Origin: Lysobacteraceae bacterium
Lineage (GTDB): Bacteria; Pseudomonadota; Gammaproteobacteria; Cardiobacteriales; Wohlfahrtiimonadaceae
Length of the DNA: 36,690 nucleotides
Assembly (NCBI GenBank): GCA_012513365.1
Contig: JAAZCI010000200.1
Coordinates: 1-36,690, forward strand
Direction: 5' to 3'
Shown here: positions 1 through 8,906 of the stretch, one piece after another
How the letters are laid out: the number at the start of each line of letters is the position of its first letter
Position numbering within the stretch: position 1 is the stretch's first letter
Notes under the pieces: generated by a model
What the model saw: only the letters and a program-made list of their open reading frames with translations
The model's database searches: none
Told to the model about the DNA's origin: nothing
Position numbers and translations under genes: made by a program

Positions 1-542
1 TCCATAATGGCGATCTGTTTTTCCGTTAAGGGAGAATCCGCCTCATCGGCGCAGGCAAAATGAGTCATCAAAGTGACCGATTTCACGTTTTTTGATGAAC
101 TCACACACTCGTAGATCGCCGGAATATCCGCCGGATTGGCTCCGAGGCGATGCATGCCACTATCGACCTTTAAAAAGACATTGAGCGGTTTTTTAAGCTC
201 CACATCGGTGAGCCATTTGAGCTGTTTTGCATTTGCGACCACCACTGCAAAATTGTATTCAGACGCGGTGTAATACTCCTCTTGCTCAAACACGCCCTCT
301 AAAAGAAGCACCGGCTTTTGCGCCCCAAATTCACGAATCTCAAGCGCCTCTTCAATGATCGCGACCGCCAAATAGTCGATCACAGGATTGCGCTCAAGTT
401 CAGGCAATAATAATGGCACACGGTGCCCGTACGCATTCGCTTTAATCACCGCGACGTGTTGGCTCTCAGGTGAGCACGCGCGCAGCATTTCAAGATTGTG
501 TTTCAGTGCATTGATGGATAAATTTGCTTGTAATGGCCTCAT
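1..542 (-). CDS. alr: alanine racemase, N-terminal part (runs off window)
   Basis: PLP-dependent racemase that interconverts L- and D-alanine and supplies D-Ala for peptidoglycan. The 180 visible codons show the PLP-lysine motif AVIKANAYGH about 30 residues in, KVDSGMHRLG, and MTHFACAD, all hallmarks of the N-terminal TIM barrel of alanine racemase. The rest of the barrel and the C-terminal beta domain with the catalytic tyrosine lie beyond the left edge. The start is the ATG at 542, preceded on the minus strand by a strong GGGGAGGAG ribosome site. Whether this is the housekeeping alr or a dadX-type catabolic copy cannot be told from the fragment. Confidence 0.93.
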   Translation of the reverse strand, partial: MRPLQANLSINALKHNLEMLRACSPESQHVAVIKANAYGHRVPLLLPELERNPVIDYLAVAIIEEALEIREFGAQKPVLLLEGVFEQEEYYTASEYNFAVVVANAKQLKWLTDVELKKPLNVFLKVDSGMHRLGANPADIPAIYECVSSSKNVKSVTLMTHFACADEADSPLTEKQIAIM

Positions 543-718
543 TTAGACTCCTCCCCATAAAGTCATTTTTTGTTGTTATTGCATTACATTTTTCATAAAA
601 ATTTTTGGTTTAAAACGCCTTCATACCACCGTAATCTACGCCGATGTAAAGGTTTGCTAAGCTTAGCAAGTTTTCAAAATTCCTTCAAAAAGATTTCCCG
701 CTAAGATGGCAAGCGCTT

Positions 719-748
719 GCAAAAAAGGAGCTTTCATAAAAGCTCCTT
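719..748 (-). terminator. rho-independent terminator after the GST gene
   Basis: A perfect 10-bp inverted repeat, AAGGAGCTTT / AAAGCTCCTT (725-734 and 739-748) with a 4-nt loop, is followed on the minus strand by a run of T (721-724 complement). It sits 13 bp past the stop of the GST gene and separates it from alr. Confidence 0.85.
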
Positions 749-760
749 CCAATGTGTCAT

Positions 761-1420
761 TTAATTAAAAAAGACGCCGCCATTTTTGGCCATATTTTTA
801 ATGAAATTCTCTTTCCATTCTCGATCAATCATCGGCGCAATAAAGGGCTCATTTAAGAGCGTATCGCGAAGTGCGGCAAGTTTCGGAAAGCCACTTAAAA
901 GATCGCCCGAACGAAGCTCATCGACAATCACAAAGCGAGCAAACATCGGCGCGAGCACCAGATCCACTAATGAAAACTGATCCCGGCTAAAGTAGCGCGT
1001 ATCGGGATTTTTCTCATTTTCTAAAATCGCGAGCGTTGCTTTAAGCGCATCGAAATATTGATCGGCATCCTCTACGGTTTTAGTGCGCATCGACATATAT
1101 TGAGGCCCGTAAAGCTCCCCTGCAACCCCTGCCCACGCGCGATCTTTCGCCCGGGAAATCGGACAGGTTTCATAGAGCGAATGCTCCGGATGCTCTTCTT
1201 CGATAAACTCCACAATCGCGAGCGACTCAAAGAGTACATCGCGTTCACTCACCTTCATGACCGGCACTTTTCCAAGCGGTGACCACGCGTTAAACCAATC
1301 GGGCAACTCGCCATGCGGATCAAGCCACGTCAATTCATGCGCCACTTTTTTATAATTGAGCGCAATCAACACGCGCTGAACAAAAGGACACAACGGATAA
1401 CCCACTAATTGATAACTCAT
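761..1420 (-). CDS. glutathione S-transferase family protein
   Basis: A 219-residue protein with a thioredoxin-fold N-terminal half and an all-helical C-terminal half. The motif YPLCPFVQRV puts a cysteine at about residue 11 where omega- and beta-like GSTs carry their catalytic Cys, and FESLAIVEFIEE holds the Glu-Ser pair used for glutathione binding. Members act in thiol transfer, dehydroascorbate reduction or detoxification; the substrate cannot be named. A GTG at 1426 gives a slightly longer reading frame, but it overlaps the AAGGAG ribosome site, which lies 5 nt before the ATG at 1420, so the ATG is preferred. The gene appears monocistronic, with its own terminator downstream. Confidence 0.88.
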   Translation of the reverse strand: MSYQLVGYPLCPFVQRVLIALNYKKVAHELTWLDPHGELPDWFNAWSPLGKVPVMKVSERDVLFESLAIVEFIEEEHPEHSLYETCPISRAKDRAWAGVAGELYGPQYMSMRTKTVEDADQYFDALKATLAILENEKNPDTRYFSRDQFSLVDLVLAPMFARFVIVDELRSGDLLSGFPKLAALRDTLLNEPFIAPMIDREWKENFIKNMAKNGGVFFN

Positions 1421-1638
1421 CTTCACTCCTTTTAGAGCCTTATTTTAAGCTCTCGGTTAAGCTAAAATATTGGGAATCGCCTCCCTCTTACACCACGGTT
1501 AGATCCGTCAAAAAAGGGAAATATTCCTTCTGTATACTAACACACAACCGCCTGATTCATAGAGTGCTATGCGCTTTTCATCATCCCCCGATCAATCCAT
1601 GTTAAGATAGGAAAATTACGAATAAAAGGAGACTTTAC

Positions 1639-2310
1639 ATGATTGAACTCTCAGCCATTCATCTCACCGGTGCCGATGCGAGCACCTTTATTCAAGGCCA
1701 AATCACCGCCGATATTAATCATCTTAATTTTATTGAGCAAACTGCCGAAAACACGGGGCTTGGGGCGCTTTGTACCCATCAAGGCCGTGTGGTCGTTGTG
1801 ATGTGGATTATCCGTCATGCTGAAGACGATATTGTGCTCTTAATGCCAAGCGATATGGCAGAGCAAATTAAAGCCCATCTCACCAAATTTGTCTTTATCT
1901 CTAAGGTGAAAATTGAGCTTAGAGAGGCGCTAGCGGACGAGCTTGCTACGCTTCCTGAAGATCTATTAATCCCCTGGATTACCAAAGCGACGACGGAAAA
2001 ATTTGTGCCTCATATGTTAAGCCTCGATAAACTAAACGGGATTCACTTTAAAAAAGGGTGCTATACCGGACAAGAGGTGGTGGCGCGGATGGAGTATTTA
2101 GGCGCTCCGAAACGCCGCCTTGCAAAAATTACAGCAAGTAACGTAAAAGAACTTGCCTATGGCGCAGAAATCCTTAATGATGAGGATAAATCAGCGGGAA
2201 CAATTATCTACTTTGAAGGGGATAATGCGCTCGCGGTGATTCAATTGAGCGCGAAAGAATCGGCGCTAAAACTTAATGAACCCATCACGATCGAACATAT
2301 TTGGGAGTAA
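1639..2310 (+). CDS. ygfZ: YgfZ/GcvT-like folate-binding protein
   Basis: Folate-binding protein that supports assembly or repair of a subset of Fe-S enzymes (known for E. coli YgfZ), acting in the cytoplasm. The signature KGCYTGQEVVARMEYLG is present near residues 138-155; its cysteine is the family hallmark. At 223 residues it is clearly shorter than E. coli YgfZ (about 326), mainly by a trimmed N-terminal folate-binding portion and C-terminal barrel. An AAGGAGAC ribosome site precedes the ATG. The phosphofructokinase gene follows after 10 bp, so ygfZ, pfk and ridA probably form one transcript. Confidence 0.88.
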   Translation: MIELSAIHLTGADASTFIQGQITADINHLNFIEQTAENTGLGALCTHQGRVVVVMWIIRHAEDDIVLLMPSDMAEQIKAHLTKFVFISKVKIELREALADELATLPEDLLIPWITKATTEKFVPHMLSLDKLNGIHFKKGCYTGQEVVARMEYLGAPKRRLAKITASNVKELAYGAEILNDEDKSAGTIIYFEGDNALAVIQLSAKESALKLNEPITIEHIWE

Positions 2311-2320
2311 AAACACTATC

Positions 2321-3355
2321 ATGGCGAACGGAAAACATATCGGGATTTTAACCGCAGGCGGTGACTGTCAGGGGCTTAACGCAGCGCTTCGAGGCGTTAC
2401 CTTATCGGCGCTCAAAGAGGGCTGGAAAGTCACCGGGATTAATGACGGATTTGTTGGATTGGCAGAAATGGCGCACACGCCCCTTACCTTTGAAGATGTC
2501 TATCAAATCGCAGGAACCGGTGGCACCATTTTAGGAACCGGCCGTGGCGGTGGACGCGCCCGCAATACCGAAGAAGCGGTCGCGAACTGCGTTGAGAGTT
2601 TTAAAAAATTAGAGCTCGATGCCCTTGTGTGCCTTGGAGGTGATGGAACGCAACGATTTGCCTCCTATCTCCATCAGGCGGGCATTCCGGTCGTCACCCT
2701 TCCGAAAACCATCGATAATGACATTGCGAAAACCGATGTCACCTTTGGCTATGATACGGCGGTTCACGTCTCAGTGATGGCGCTCGATCGCCTTCGCACC
2801 ACGGCCGATTCTCATCACCGCCTAATGATTTTAGAGGTGATGGGGCGCGATGCCGGTTGGTTAGCCGCGGGAGCCGCGCTTGGTGGCTCGGCGGATATCT
2901 GTCTTATTCCTGAGATGCCCTACTCGATGGAATCGCTCGTCAAATATATTAACAAACATATCTATAACAAACGCTCGGCGCTACTTGTGATCGCGGAAGG
3001 CGCAGTCTCGGAAGAGAATCACGCGCTCGGTCTTAAACCAAAAAAACATGCCGAAGCGATTAAGATCGTCGATGCTATTCCAGAACTCACCGGAATGCAA
3101 GCCCGTTTAACAACGCTTGGTTATGTGAGCCGTGGCGGCGTGCCAACGGCAAGTGACCGAATTTTCGCAACCCAATGCGGGACTAAAGCGATCGAGCTCA
3201 TTAAAAAATCACAATACGGTGTGATGGTCGCGCAACAAAATGGTAAACTCACCTCGGTGCCGATCGAGGAAGTGGCCGGGAAACCCCGTCTATTACCGCG
3301 CAATCATAGCCTCATTAAAACGATGCTCGACACCGGCGTCTGCATGGGCATTTAA
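2321..3355 (+). CDS. 6-phosphofructokinase, phosphoryl donor ambiguous (ATP or PPi)
   Basis: Phosphorylates fructose 6-phosphate in glycolysis; reversible if PPi is the donor. The 344-residue protein has the PfkA-type fold: GILTAGGDCQGLNAALRG at the N-terminus, LGGDGTQRF (106-112), LPKTIDNDI with catalytic Asp near 132, and MGRDAGWLA (174-182). The residue after GGD is Gly, as in ATP enzymes, while the one before TIDND is Lys129, as in PPi enzymes. This mixed pattern is known from both ATP- and PPi-using group III enzymes, so the donor is not settled by sequence. The reading frame is open from 2276, but ATG 2321 begins exactly at the family N-terminus. It lies 10 bp after ygfZ. Confidence 0.9.
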   Translation: MANGKHIGILTAGGDCQGLNAALRGVTLSALKEGWKVTGINDGFVGLAEMAHTPLTFEDVYQIAGTGGTILGTGRGGGRARNTEEAVANCVESFKKLELDALVCLGGDGTQRFASYLHQAGIPVVTLPKTIDNDIAKTDVTFGYDTAVHVSVMALDRLRTTADSHHRLMILEVMGRDAGWLAAGAALGGSADICLIPEMPYSMESLVKYINKHIYNKRSALLVIAEGAVSEENHALGLKPKKHAEAIKIVDAIPELTGMQARLTTLGYVSRGGVPTASDRIFATQCGTKAIELIKKSQYGVMVAQQNGKLTSVPIEEVAGKPRLLPRNHSLIKTMLDTGVCMGI

Positions 3356-3397
3356 CCCGAATCACACGCACTATAAAAATACTATCAAGGAGACATC

Positions 3398-3781
3398 ATG
3401 AAAAAAATTATTCATACTGATAACGCACCGAAAGCGGTGGGTCCTTATTCACAAGCGAATGCGCTCGGTAACTTAGTCTTTACCTCAGGCCAAATTCCAC
3501 TCGATCCTGCTACGATGCAAGTGGTCGAGGGCGATGTAAAAGCGCAAGCACGCCAAACACTCCTTAACTTAAAAGCGGTACTTGAAGAGGCGGGAGCGGG
3601 ATTTGATAGCGTACTTAAAACCACCTGTTTCTTAGATGATATTAAAGATTTTGCCGCTTTTAATGAAGTCTATGCAGAGTTCTTTGGCTCTGAAAACACC
3701 CCTGCGCGCTCATGCTTTGAAGTGGGTAAATTACCGATGGGCGTATTAGTGGAAGTGGAAGCGATCGCTTACGTTAAATAA
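3398..3781 (+). CDS. ridA: RidA family reactive intermediate deaminase
   Basis: Hydrolyses reactive enamine/imine intermediates such as 2-aminoacrylate that arise from PLP enzymes, protecting other PLP enzymes. The 127 residues match the family length. Visible motifs are AVGPYSQA near the N-terminus, TSGQIPLDP, and ARSCFEVGKLPMGVLVEVEA near the C-terminus, whose Arg and Glu line the active site of the trimer. An AAGGAGAC ribosome site precedes the ATG. It is the last gene of the ygfZ-pfk-ridA group and ends before a strong terminator. Confidence 0.95.
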   Translation: MKKIIHTDNAPKAVGPYSQANALGNLVFTSGQIPLDPATMQVVEGDVKAQARQTLLNLKAVLEEAGAGFDSVLKTTCFLDDIKDFAAFNEVYAEFFGSENTPARSCFEVGKLPMGVLVEVEAIAYVK

Positions 3782-3822
3782 GTTTACGCCTCCGTTTTAA
3801 TGTCGCTTTATCCAAGCGATAA

Positions 3823-3860
3823 AAAACCGGCTCACAGATAATTCTGGAGTCGGTTTTTGT
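3823..3860. terminator. bidirectional rho-independent terminator between ridA and the RND pump gene
   Basis: Arms AAAACCGGCTC (3823-3833) and GAGTCGGTTTT (3847-3857) pair with a single G-U wobble and a 13-nt loop. A T-rich tail follows on the plus strand, and an A run precedes on the left, giving a T tail on the minus strand. It can serve both convergent transcripts. Confidence 0.85.
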
Positions 3861-3898
3861 TTTTATGGTGTTTCTTTACTTAATCATCGCTACATTCA

Positions 3899-6800
3899 CT
3901 ACACTTTCGTGCGTTTTCCAACGATCAATCTAAAGAAGACCGGAGCGTAGAAGATCACGAGGAAGGTCCCTGCGATCATCCCGCCGACAACGGTTTTACC
4001 CACCACGTTTTGTGCGCCAGAGCCTGCACCGTTTGCCAGCGCAAGAGGCACAACACCAAGACCAAACGCGAGCGAGGTCATCATAATTGGGCGAAGACGT
4101 AAGTGCGCCGCTTCAACCGTTGCAGTAATCACATCTTTTCCTTCACGCATGATGTCACGGGCAAATTCCACGATCAGGATCGCATTTTTCGCTGTGAGCC
4201 CAATCGTCGTCAACATCCCTACTTGGAAGTAGACGTCATTATCAAGGCCTTTGCCTAAATGCGCCGTCAATACCGCCCCGATAATCCCCACCGGAATGGT
4301 GAGAAGGACCGCAATCGGAATGCTCCACGACTCATAAAGCGCCGCTAAACTTAGGAAGATAACAAAGACCGATACCGCAAAGAGTACCGCCTGAATATCG
4401 CCGGTTTGACGCTCTTCATAAGAAGTCCCTGACCATGCCACATCAATCCCTTGAGGGAGTTTGTCACGCACAAGGCGCTCAATCTCCAGCATTGCCTCAC
4501 CGGTACTGCGACCTTGGTTGGCTTCAACGGAGAGTTTAAACGCCGGATTACCATTAAAACGGTCAATCTGAGGAGATCCTGAACTCCATTTACCCGAGGC
4601 AAAGGCACTAAAGGGCACCATTTCACCTTTGGTATTACGCACATACCAACGATTAAAGTCCGATGGCATCATACGGAATTCAGCGTCACCTTGTACCTGA
4701 ACCTTTTTGATTCGGCCACGATCGACGAAGTCGTTAACATACATGCCACCCCACGCTACCGAGAGCGATTGGTTAATCATATCGATCGGTACTTGAAGCG
4801 CTCGCGCACGGTCACGGTCGATGTCGATATAGTATTCCGCTTTATCCATCATACTGCCGTCACGCAAGGTTTGCGCATTGAAGATCGGCGATTGGCTGAT
4901 CTCTTGTTTGAGCATATTCGCCGCTTTTAACAGCTCCTCATGCCCAAGCCCGATCGAGTCTTGCAGATAAAACTCAACCCCGGTTGATACCCCAAGCTCT
5001 GGGATTGCTGGCGGAATAAAGGCAAATCCAAAGGCGTTATGTTTAAGTGCAAAGCCCATCAAATGCTGATTGACTCGGCCAAGCGTCGCTTGGATCGGCT
5101 CTTTACGCTCATCCCACGGTTTCATCATGAGGAAATAGAGCGCCTGGTCACTTCCGCGACCGGTAAAGCTAAAGCCCGCAACGGTCATGATCGACTGCAC
5201 GTTTTCGCTCTCTTCTTCCAAAATATATTGGGTTAAAGAGGCTAACGCTTCTTCGGTGACATTAAGGGAGGCGTTACTTGGGTTAATAATCTGCCCAAGC
5301 GCAAACCCTTGGTCCTCTTCCGGTAAGAAGCTCGTTGGAATCGTTTTAAAGAGAAATCCAACGCCCACAAGCACGATCAAAAGTCCCATCACAAAGCGTT
5401 TTGGACGGGTTACCGCACCGCGAACGCCTTTCTCATAGGCCACGTTCCCACGATCAAAGAGACGGATAAAGCCATCGACTAAAAGATGAATTACTTTGGT
5501 AATCGGCGCAACAAGCGTCAACCAGATTTTCAATAACCCCGTCGGCTCTTTTACTTGATCTTCTTTTGATTTTAAGATCGTCGCACAGAGCGATGGCGTA
5601 AAGATAATCGCAACAAGCACCGAAAGGAGCATCGCGGTAATAATCGTCACCGAGAATTGGCGATAGATAATCCCTGTCGCGCCTGGCATAAAGGCCATCG
5701 GTACGAATACCGCTGAAAGCACCACCCCGATCCCAACGAGCGCCCCAACGATCTGATCCATCGTTTTCTTCGCCGCTTCATAAGGCGTTGCATCCTCTTC
5801 TTCCATAATCCGCTCAACGTTTTCCACCACAACGATCGCATCATCAACAAGCAGCCCGATCGCAAGGACCATCGCAAAGAGGGTTAAGGTATTTAAGATA
5901 AAGCCCATCGCCGCCAAAATCGCCAGCGTCCCACACAATACATAGGGAATCGCAAGGAGCGGAATCAGTGCCGCGCGGAAGCTACGGAGGAAGACATACA
6001 TCACGATAAATACGAGAATGATCGCCTCAATTAAGGTCCCCATTACGTTATTGATCGACACCTCAACAAAGGGCGTTGTATCGTAAGGATACATATATTC
6101 CATCCCTTCCGGGAAATTTAGGCTCGCCGTTTCTAAGAACTCGCGCACCGCTTTTGCCGTATCGAGCGCATTGGCGCCAGAGGCTAAGTTAATCGCCATC
6201 GCTGTTGCGGGTTTACCATTATAGTGCGAGGAGAATTGCTCATTTTCAGGCGATAGTTCCACCCGCGCCACATCGTCTAACAGGACTTTACTTCCATCTT
6301 CATTCACGCGAAGTTGGATCGCTTTAAACTCCGCTTCCGTCTCTAACAGCGATTGTGCATTGATGGTATAGCGTAGCACCTGCTCTTTTTTCGCTGGCAT
6401 TGCCCCTAAGTCACCGAGCGTTGCTTGCGTATTTTGCTCTTTAATTGCCGCAACCACATCGAGCGAGGTCATGCCATATTGATTAAGTTTCATCGGGTCA
6501 AGCCAGATGTTCATCGCATAGCCAGAGCCAAAGAGTTGCGTTTCCCCAATCCCGTAGAGTCGGCTAAGCGGCTCGGAGATATTCGACGCGACATAGTCCC
6601 CTAAGTCCGCATGGGTTAAAGAGCCATCAGGCGAGTAGAATCCGACCACCATCAAGAATGAACTGGATGATTTTTGTACTTGAATCCCTTGCTGCTGTAC
6701 GGCTTGAGGAAGCTGGGTGAGCGCCGTTTGAATTTTGTTCTGTACCTGAACTTGCGCCATATCTGGGTCAGTTCCCTGCTCAAAGGTGATCGCAATCGAG

Positions 6801-7063
6801 ACTACCCCAGTACTTGAACTTTGTGAAGACATATAACGGAATCCATCGAGCCCGGTTAAACTCTGCTCGATCACCTGCGTTACACTCTCTTCAACAGTTT
6901 CTGCGTTCGCACCAGGATAGACGGCCATAACCCGAACTTCTGGTGGCGCAATTTGCGGATATTGCGCAACGGGCAGATTCACCCCGGCAAATATCCCGAT
7001 AGCTATCGTCATAATTGCAAGAACCCATGCAAATATCGGACGATCAATAAAAAAGTGTGCCAT
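3899..7063 (-). CDS. RND multidrug efflux permease (AcrB/MexB type)
   Basis: Inner-membrane proton/drug antiporter of the hydrophobe/amphiphile efflux family and pump of a tripartite exporter. The 1054 residues match AcrB/MexB length. The N-terminus MAHFFIDRPIFAWVLAI is typical. The paired aspartates of proton relay TM4 are in LAIGLLVDDAIVVVEN near residue 405, and the TM10 lysine is in GLTAKNAILIVEF near 940. Two large periplasmic loops and about twelve membrane spans are evident. AAGGAT lies 8 nt before the ATG. It follows the adaptor gene after 44 bp in the marR-adaptor-pump operon; no outer-membrane channel gene follows. The substrate range cannot be read from sequence. Confidence 0.96.
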   Translation of the reverse strand: MAHFFIDRPIFAWVLAIMTIAIGIFAGVNLPVAQYPQIAPPEVRVMAVYPGANAETVEESVTQVIEQSLTGLDGFRYMSSQSSSTGVVSIAITFEQGTDPDMAQVQVQNKIQTALTQLPQAVQQQGIQVQKSSSSFLMVVGFYSPDGSLTHADLGDYVASNISEPLSRLYGIGETQLFGSGYAMNIWLDPMKLNQYGMTSLDVVAAIKEQNTQATLGDLGAMPAKKEQVLRYTINAQSLLETEAEFKAIQLRVNEDGSKVLLDDVARVELSPENEQFSSHYNGKPATAMAINLASGANALDTAKAVREFLETASLNFPEGMEYMYPYDTTPFVEVSINNVMGTLIEAIILVFIVMYVFLRSFRAALIPLLAIPYVLCGTLAILAAMGFILNTLTLFAMVLAIGLLVDDAIVVVENVERIMEEEDATPYEAAKKTMDQIVGALVGIGVVLSAVFVPMAFMPGATGIIYRQFSVTIITAMLLSVLVAIIFTPSLCATILKSKEDQVKEPTGLLKIWLTLVAPITKVIHLLVDGFIRLFDRGNVAYEKGVRGAVTRPKRFVMGLLIVLVGVGFLFKTIPTSFLPEEDQGFALGQIINPSNASLNVTEEALASLTQYILEEESENVQSIMTVAGFSFTGRGSDQALYFLMMKPWDERKEPIQATLGRVNQHLMGFALKHNAFGFAFIPPAIPELGVSTGVEFYLQDSIGLGHEELLKAANMLKQEISQSPIFNAQTLRDGSMMDKAEYYIDIDRDRARALQVPIDMINQSLSVAWGGMYVNDFVDRGRIKKVQVQGDAEFRMMPSDFNRWYVRNTKGEMVPFSAFASGKWSSGSPQIDRFNGNPAFKLSVEANQGRSTGEAMLEIERLVRDKLPQGIDVAWSGTSYEERQTGDIQAVLFAVSVFVIFLSLAALYESWSIPIAVLLTIPVGIIGAVLTAHLGKGLDNDVYFQVGMLTTIGLTAKNAILIVEFARDIMREGKDVITATVEAAHLRLRPIMMTSLAFGLGVVPLALANGAGSGAQNVVGKTVVGGMIAGTFLVIFYAPVFFRLIVGKRTKV

Positions 7064-7107
7064 TTATAATATCCTTTTGTGTTGCCTGCGATTCATCGGT
7101 GAATCGA

Positions 7108-8391
7108 TTATTTCCCTGTACCTTCCAGTATCGCTTTGGTGTAGACATCTTCGGTGAGTACTTCTACTGGAATAATGGGGCTTGGCGAACGTTGAAGCGC
7201 CATTTGAATGAGCTGGAAGCCGCGCGTTACCACAAATTCGCCCTCTTCTAAGCCCGAGGCCAATACCCAATCAGTACTGTGTGAGCGAGAGATCACCACC
7301 GAACGTTCTTGTGCTACCCACTCAACATCCGCGCCCATCTGCTCTTTCATCATCGCTCGCTCTTCTGCATCTGCTTTACGCGCAATAATTACCTTACTTT
7401 TGCCGGATAAATCTTGCGTCAAAATACGTTGAGGAACGGTTACTGCACCAATCTCAATCCCCTGCTCAACCACGGTTTTAACAAACATTCCCGGAAGGAG
7501 TGCACCTTCATCATTATTAAATTCTGCCTGAAGGAGAATTGAACCGGTGGTTAAATCAACGGTCGGGTCTTCAAAGCGAATGTAGCCGGTCTCAGGATAG
7601 AGCGAGCCATCTTCTAAGAAAATACGAACGGGATGATATTTCACCTCTTTCCCATGTTGATCGATACGGGTTTGGCTTTTATAAACGCCCGATTTAATTT
7701 TACGTTGAAGGTCGGAGTACTCCGCCGCTGAATAGGCAATATCAACGCGCATCGGATTGAGCTGTTGAATCACCGCCATCTCAAGTGGCTGGCCTGGTGA
7801 AACGAGCGCCCCTTGGGTAAAGTTAGATTTACCAATTTTTCCGCTAATCGGTGCGAGCATTTTACTGTAATTCACGTTGATCTCAGCATTTTTCACTTGC
7901 GCTTCAGCACCATAGACTTCTGCATTGGCTTGAGCGAGTGCTGCGTTTGCATCATCAACATCCTGCGCACTTACCGCTTTTGAGCCACTGCTACGAAGCG
8001 AGTTCATCCGCTCTGCCCGCATTTTTGCCGCATATTGCGCCGCTTTGGCACGCTCAAGCCCCGCTTTCGCTTGACGGAGATTTGCTTCATAGATCGCCGA
8101 ATCGATCTGATAGAGTGTCTGCCCCTCCTCAACGCTCGATCCCTCTTCGAAATTTTGCGTCAAGATAATGCCGCCAACCTGCGGGCGCACTTCCGCCATC
8201 ACCGATGCGATCGTTCGCCCCGGCAGTTCCGACTCAACAGTAATGTTGCGTTTTTCAACTTGCTCCACTACCACGCTCGGAATCTGCATGCCGGCTTCTT
8301 CCTTTTTCTCGCCACTAAAACAGCCTGTCAATACAAGCGCTGCTACCGATAATGCGAGAAGACTCTGTATCGATTTAACTCTTTTTTTCAT
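7108..8391 (-). CDS. efflux RND transporter periplasmic adaptor lipoprotein (AcrA/MexA type)
   Basis: Membrane-fusion protein that links the RND pump to an outer-membrane channel. The N-terminus has a basic region, a hydrophobic stretch and the lipobox LTGC near residue 23, so it should be a lipoprotein anchored in the inner membrane. Next come the barrel-sandwich/lipoyl strands (RTIASVMAEVRPQVGG), a long alpha hairpin rich in Ala, Glu and Gln (about 100-175), the second lipoyl half (LAPISGKIGKSNFTQGALV) and beta-barrel segments. Its 427 residues are slightly more than AcrA (397). AGGATTGGT precedes the ATG. It sits between marR and the pump gene. Confidence 0.95.
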   Translation of the reverse strand: MKKRVKSIQSLLALSVAALVLTGCFSGEKKEEAGMQIPSVVVEQVEKRNITVESELPGRTIASVMAEVRPQVGGIILTQNFEEGSSVEEGQTLYQIDSAIYEANLRQAKAGLERAKAAQYAAKMRAERMNSLRSSGSKAVSAQDVDDANAALAQANAEVYGAEAQVKNAEINVNYSKMLAPISGKIGKSNFTQGALVSPGQPLEMAVIQQLNPMRVDIAYSAAEYSDLQRKIKSGVYKSQTRIDQHGKEVKYHPVRIFLEDGSLYPETGYIRFEDPTVDLTTGSILLQAEFNNDEGALLPGMFVKTVVEQGIEIGAVTVPQRILTQDLSGKSKVIIARKADAEERAMMKEQMGADVEWVAQERSVVISRSHSTDWVLASGLEEGEFVVTRGFQLIQMALQRSPSPIIPVEVLTEDVYTKAILEGTGK

Positions 8392-8423
8392 ACCAATCCT
8401 ATCTCTTAATTTGGGTTTTTATT

Positions 8424-8867
8424 CTAAAAATGGGTCACTTCATTCAAAACAGTTAATACGCCGCTCAAATCAATATGATCATACTTTTTCACCAGCCCGT
8501 TCATCCATGGGTCAAATACGTCCATAAAAATCGCATCGAGCGTCATTTCACCTTTTTCCGTCAGCACATAAAAAGAGGAACGCTTATGATTCGGGTTTTC
8601 ACACTTTTCAATCAGCCCTTCCTCCATTAACTGCGTTACCTGCCGTTGCACCGCTTGGCGAGAAATCAGATACTTTTCCGCAATTTGTGGCACTGTAATA
8701 TGATTTTCAGAACGACGAATCGACACCATCACCGATAGTGCCGTGCAACCAATGTTGTACTGACTGTTATTGAGGAGCTCTTCTGCGATCCGATTTAACT
8801 TGATCGATGCGGCAAAAACGCCGGAGACTACCTGCTCTAACTGCTCTTTTTTACTAATTTCTTTCAC
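8424..8867 (-). CDS. MarR family transcriptional regulator
   Basis: Winged-helix dimeric repressor of 147 residues. The DNA-binding part includes VPQIAEKYLISRQAVQRQVTQL (recognition helix) and the wing NHKRSSFYVLTEKGE, both typical of MarR proteins. The start is a GTG at 8867, with AGG a few bases upstream; the ATG two bases before it is followed at once by a stop. As first gene of the operon with the efflux adaptor and pump, it most likely represses this operon and is relieved by a pump substrate. A perfect palindrome over the putative promoter supports autoregulation. The ligand is unknown. Confidence 0.92.
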   Translation of the reverse strand: MKEISKKEQLEQVVSGVFAASIKLNRIAEELLNNSQYNIGCTALSVMVSIRRSENHITVPQIAEKYLISRQAVQRQVTQLMEEGLIEKCENPNHKRSSFYVLTEKGEMTLDAIFMDVFDPWMNGLVKKYDHIDLSGVLTVLNEVTHF

Positions 8868-8906
8868 ATTTACCTAGTCATGAATCCTATAGAATAACAA
8901 TGACGT

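Noticed and set aside
709-720. Palindrome GCAAGCGCTTGC next to the GST terminator
   Set aside because: Short, next to a stronger hairpin, and similar AAGCGCTT words occur in other terminators here; no separate role supported.
1427-1638. Intergenic region before ygfZ checked for a tRNA or small gene
   Set aside because: No cloverleaf or conserved small ORF was found; a TATACT at 1533-1538 lacks a -35 and is too weak to list as a promoter.
2276-2320. Upstream extension of the phosphofructokinase reading frame into ygfZ
   Set aside because: The first 15 residues are not family-like and overlap the end of ygfZ; the ATG at 2321 starts at the conserved N-terminus.
4351-5877. Several ORFs in other frames or antisense within the RND pump gene
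   Set aside because: They lie wholly inside a complete 1054-codon gene with intact motifs and have composition typical of shadow frames.
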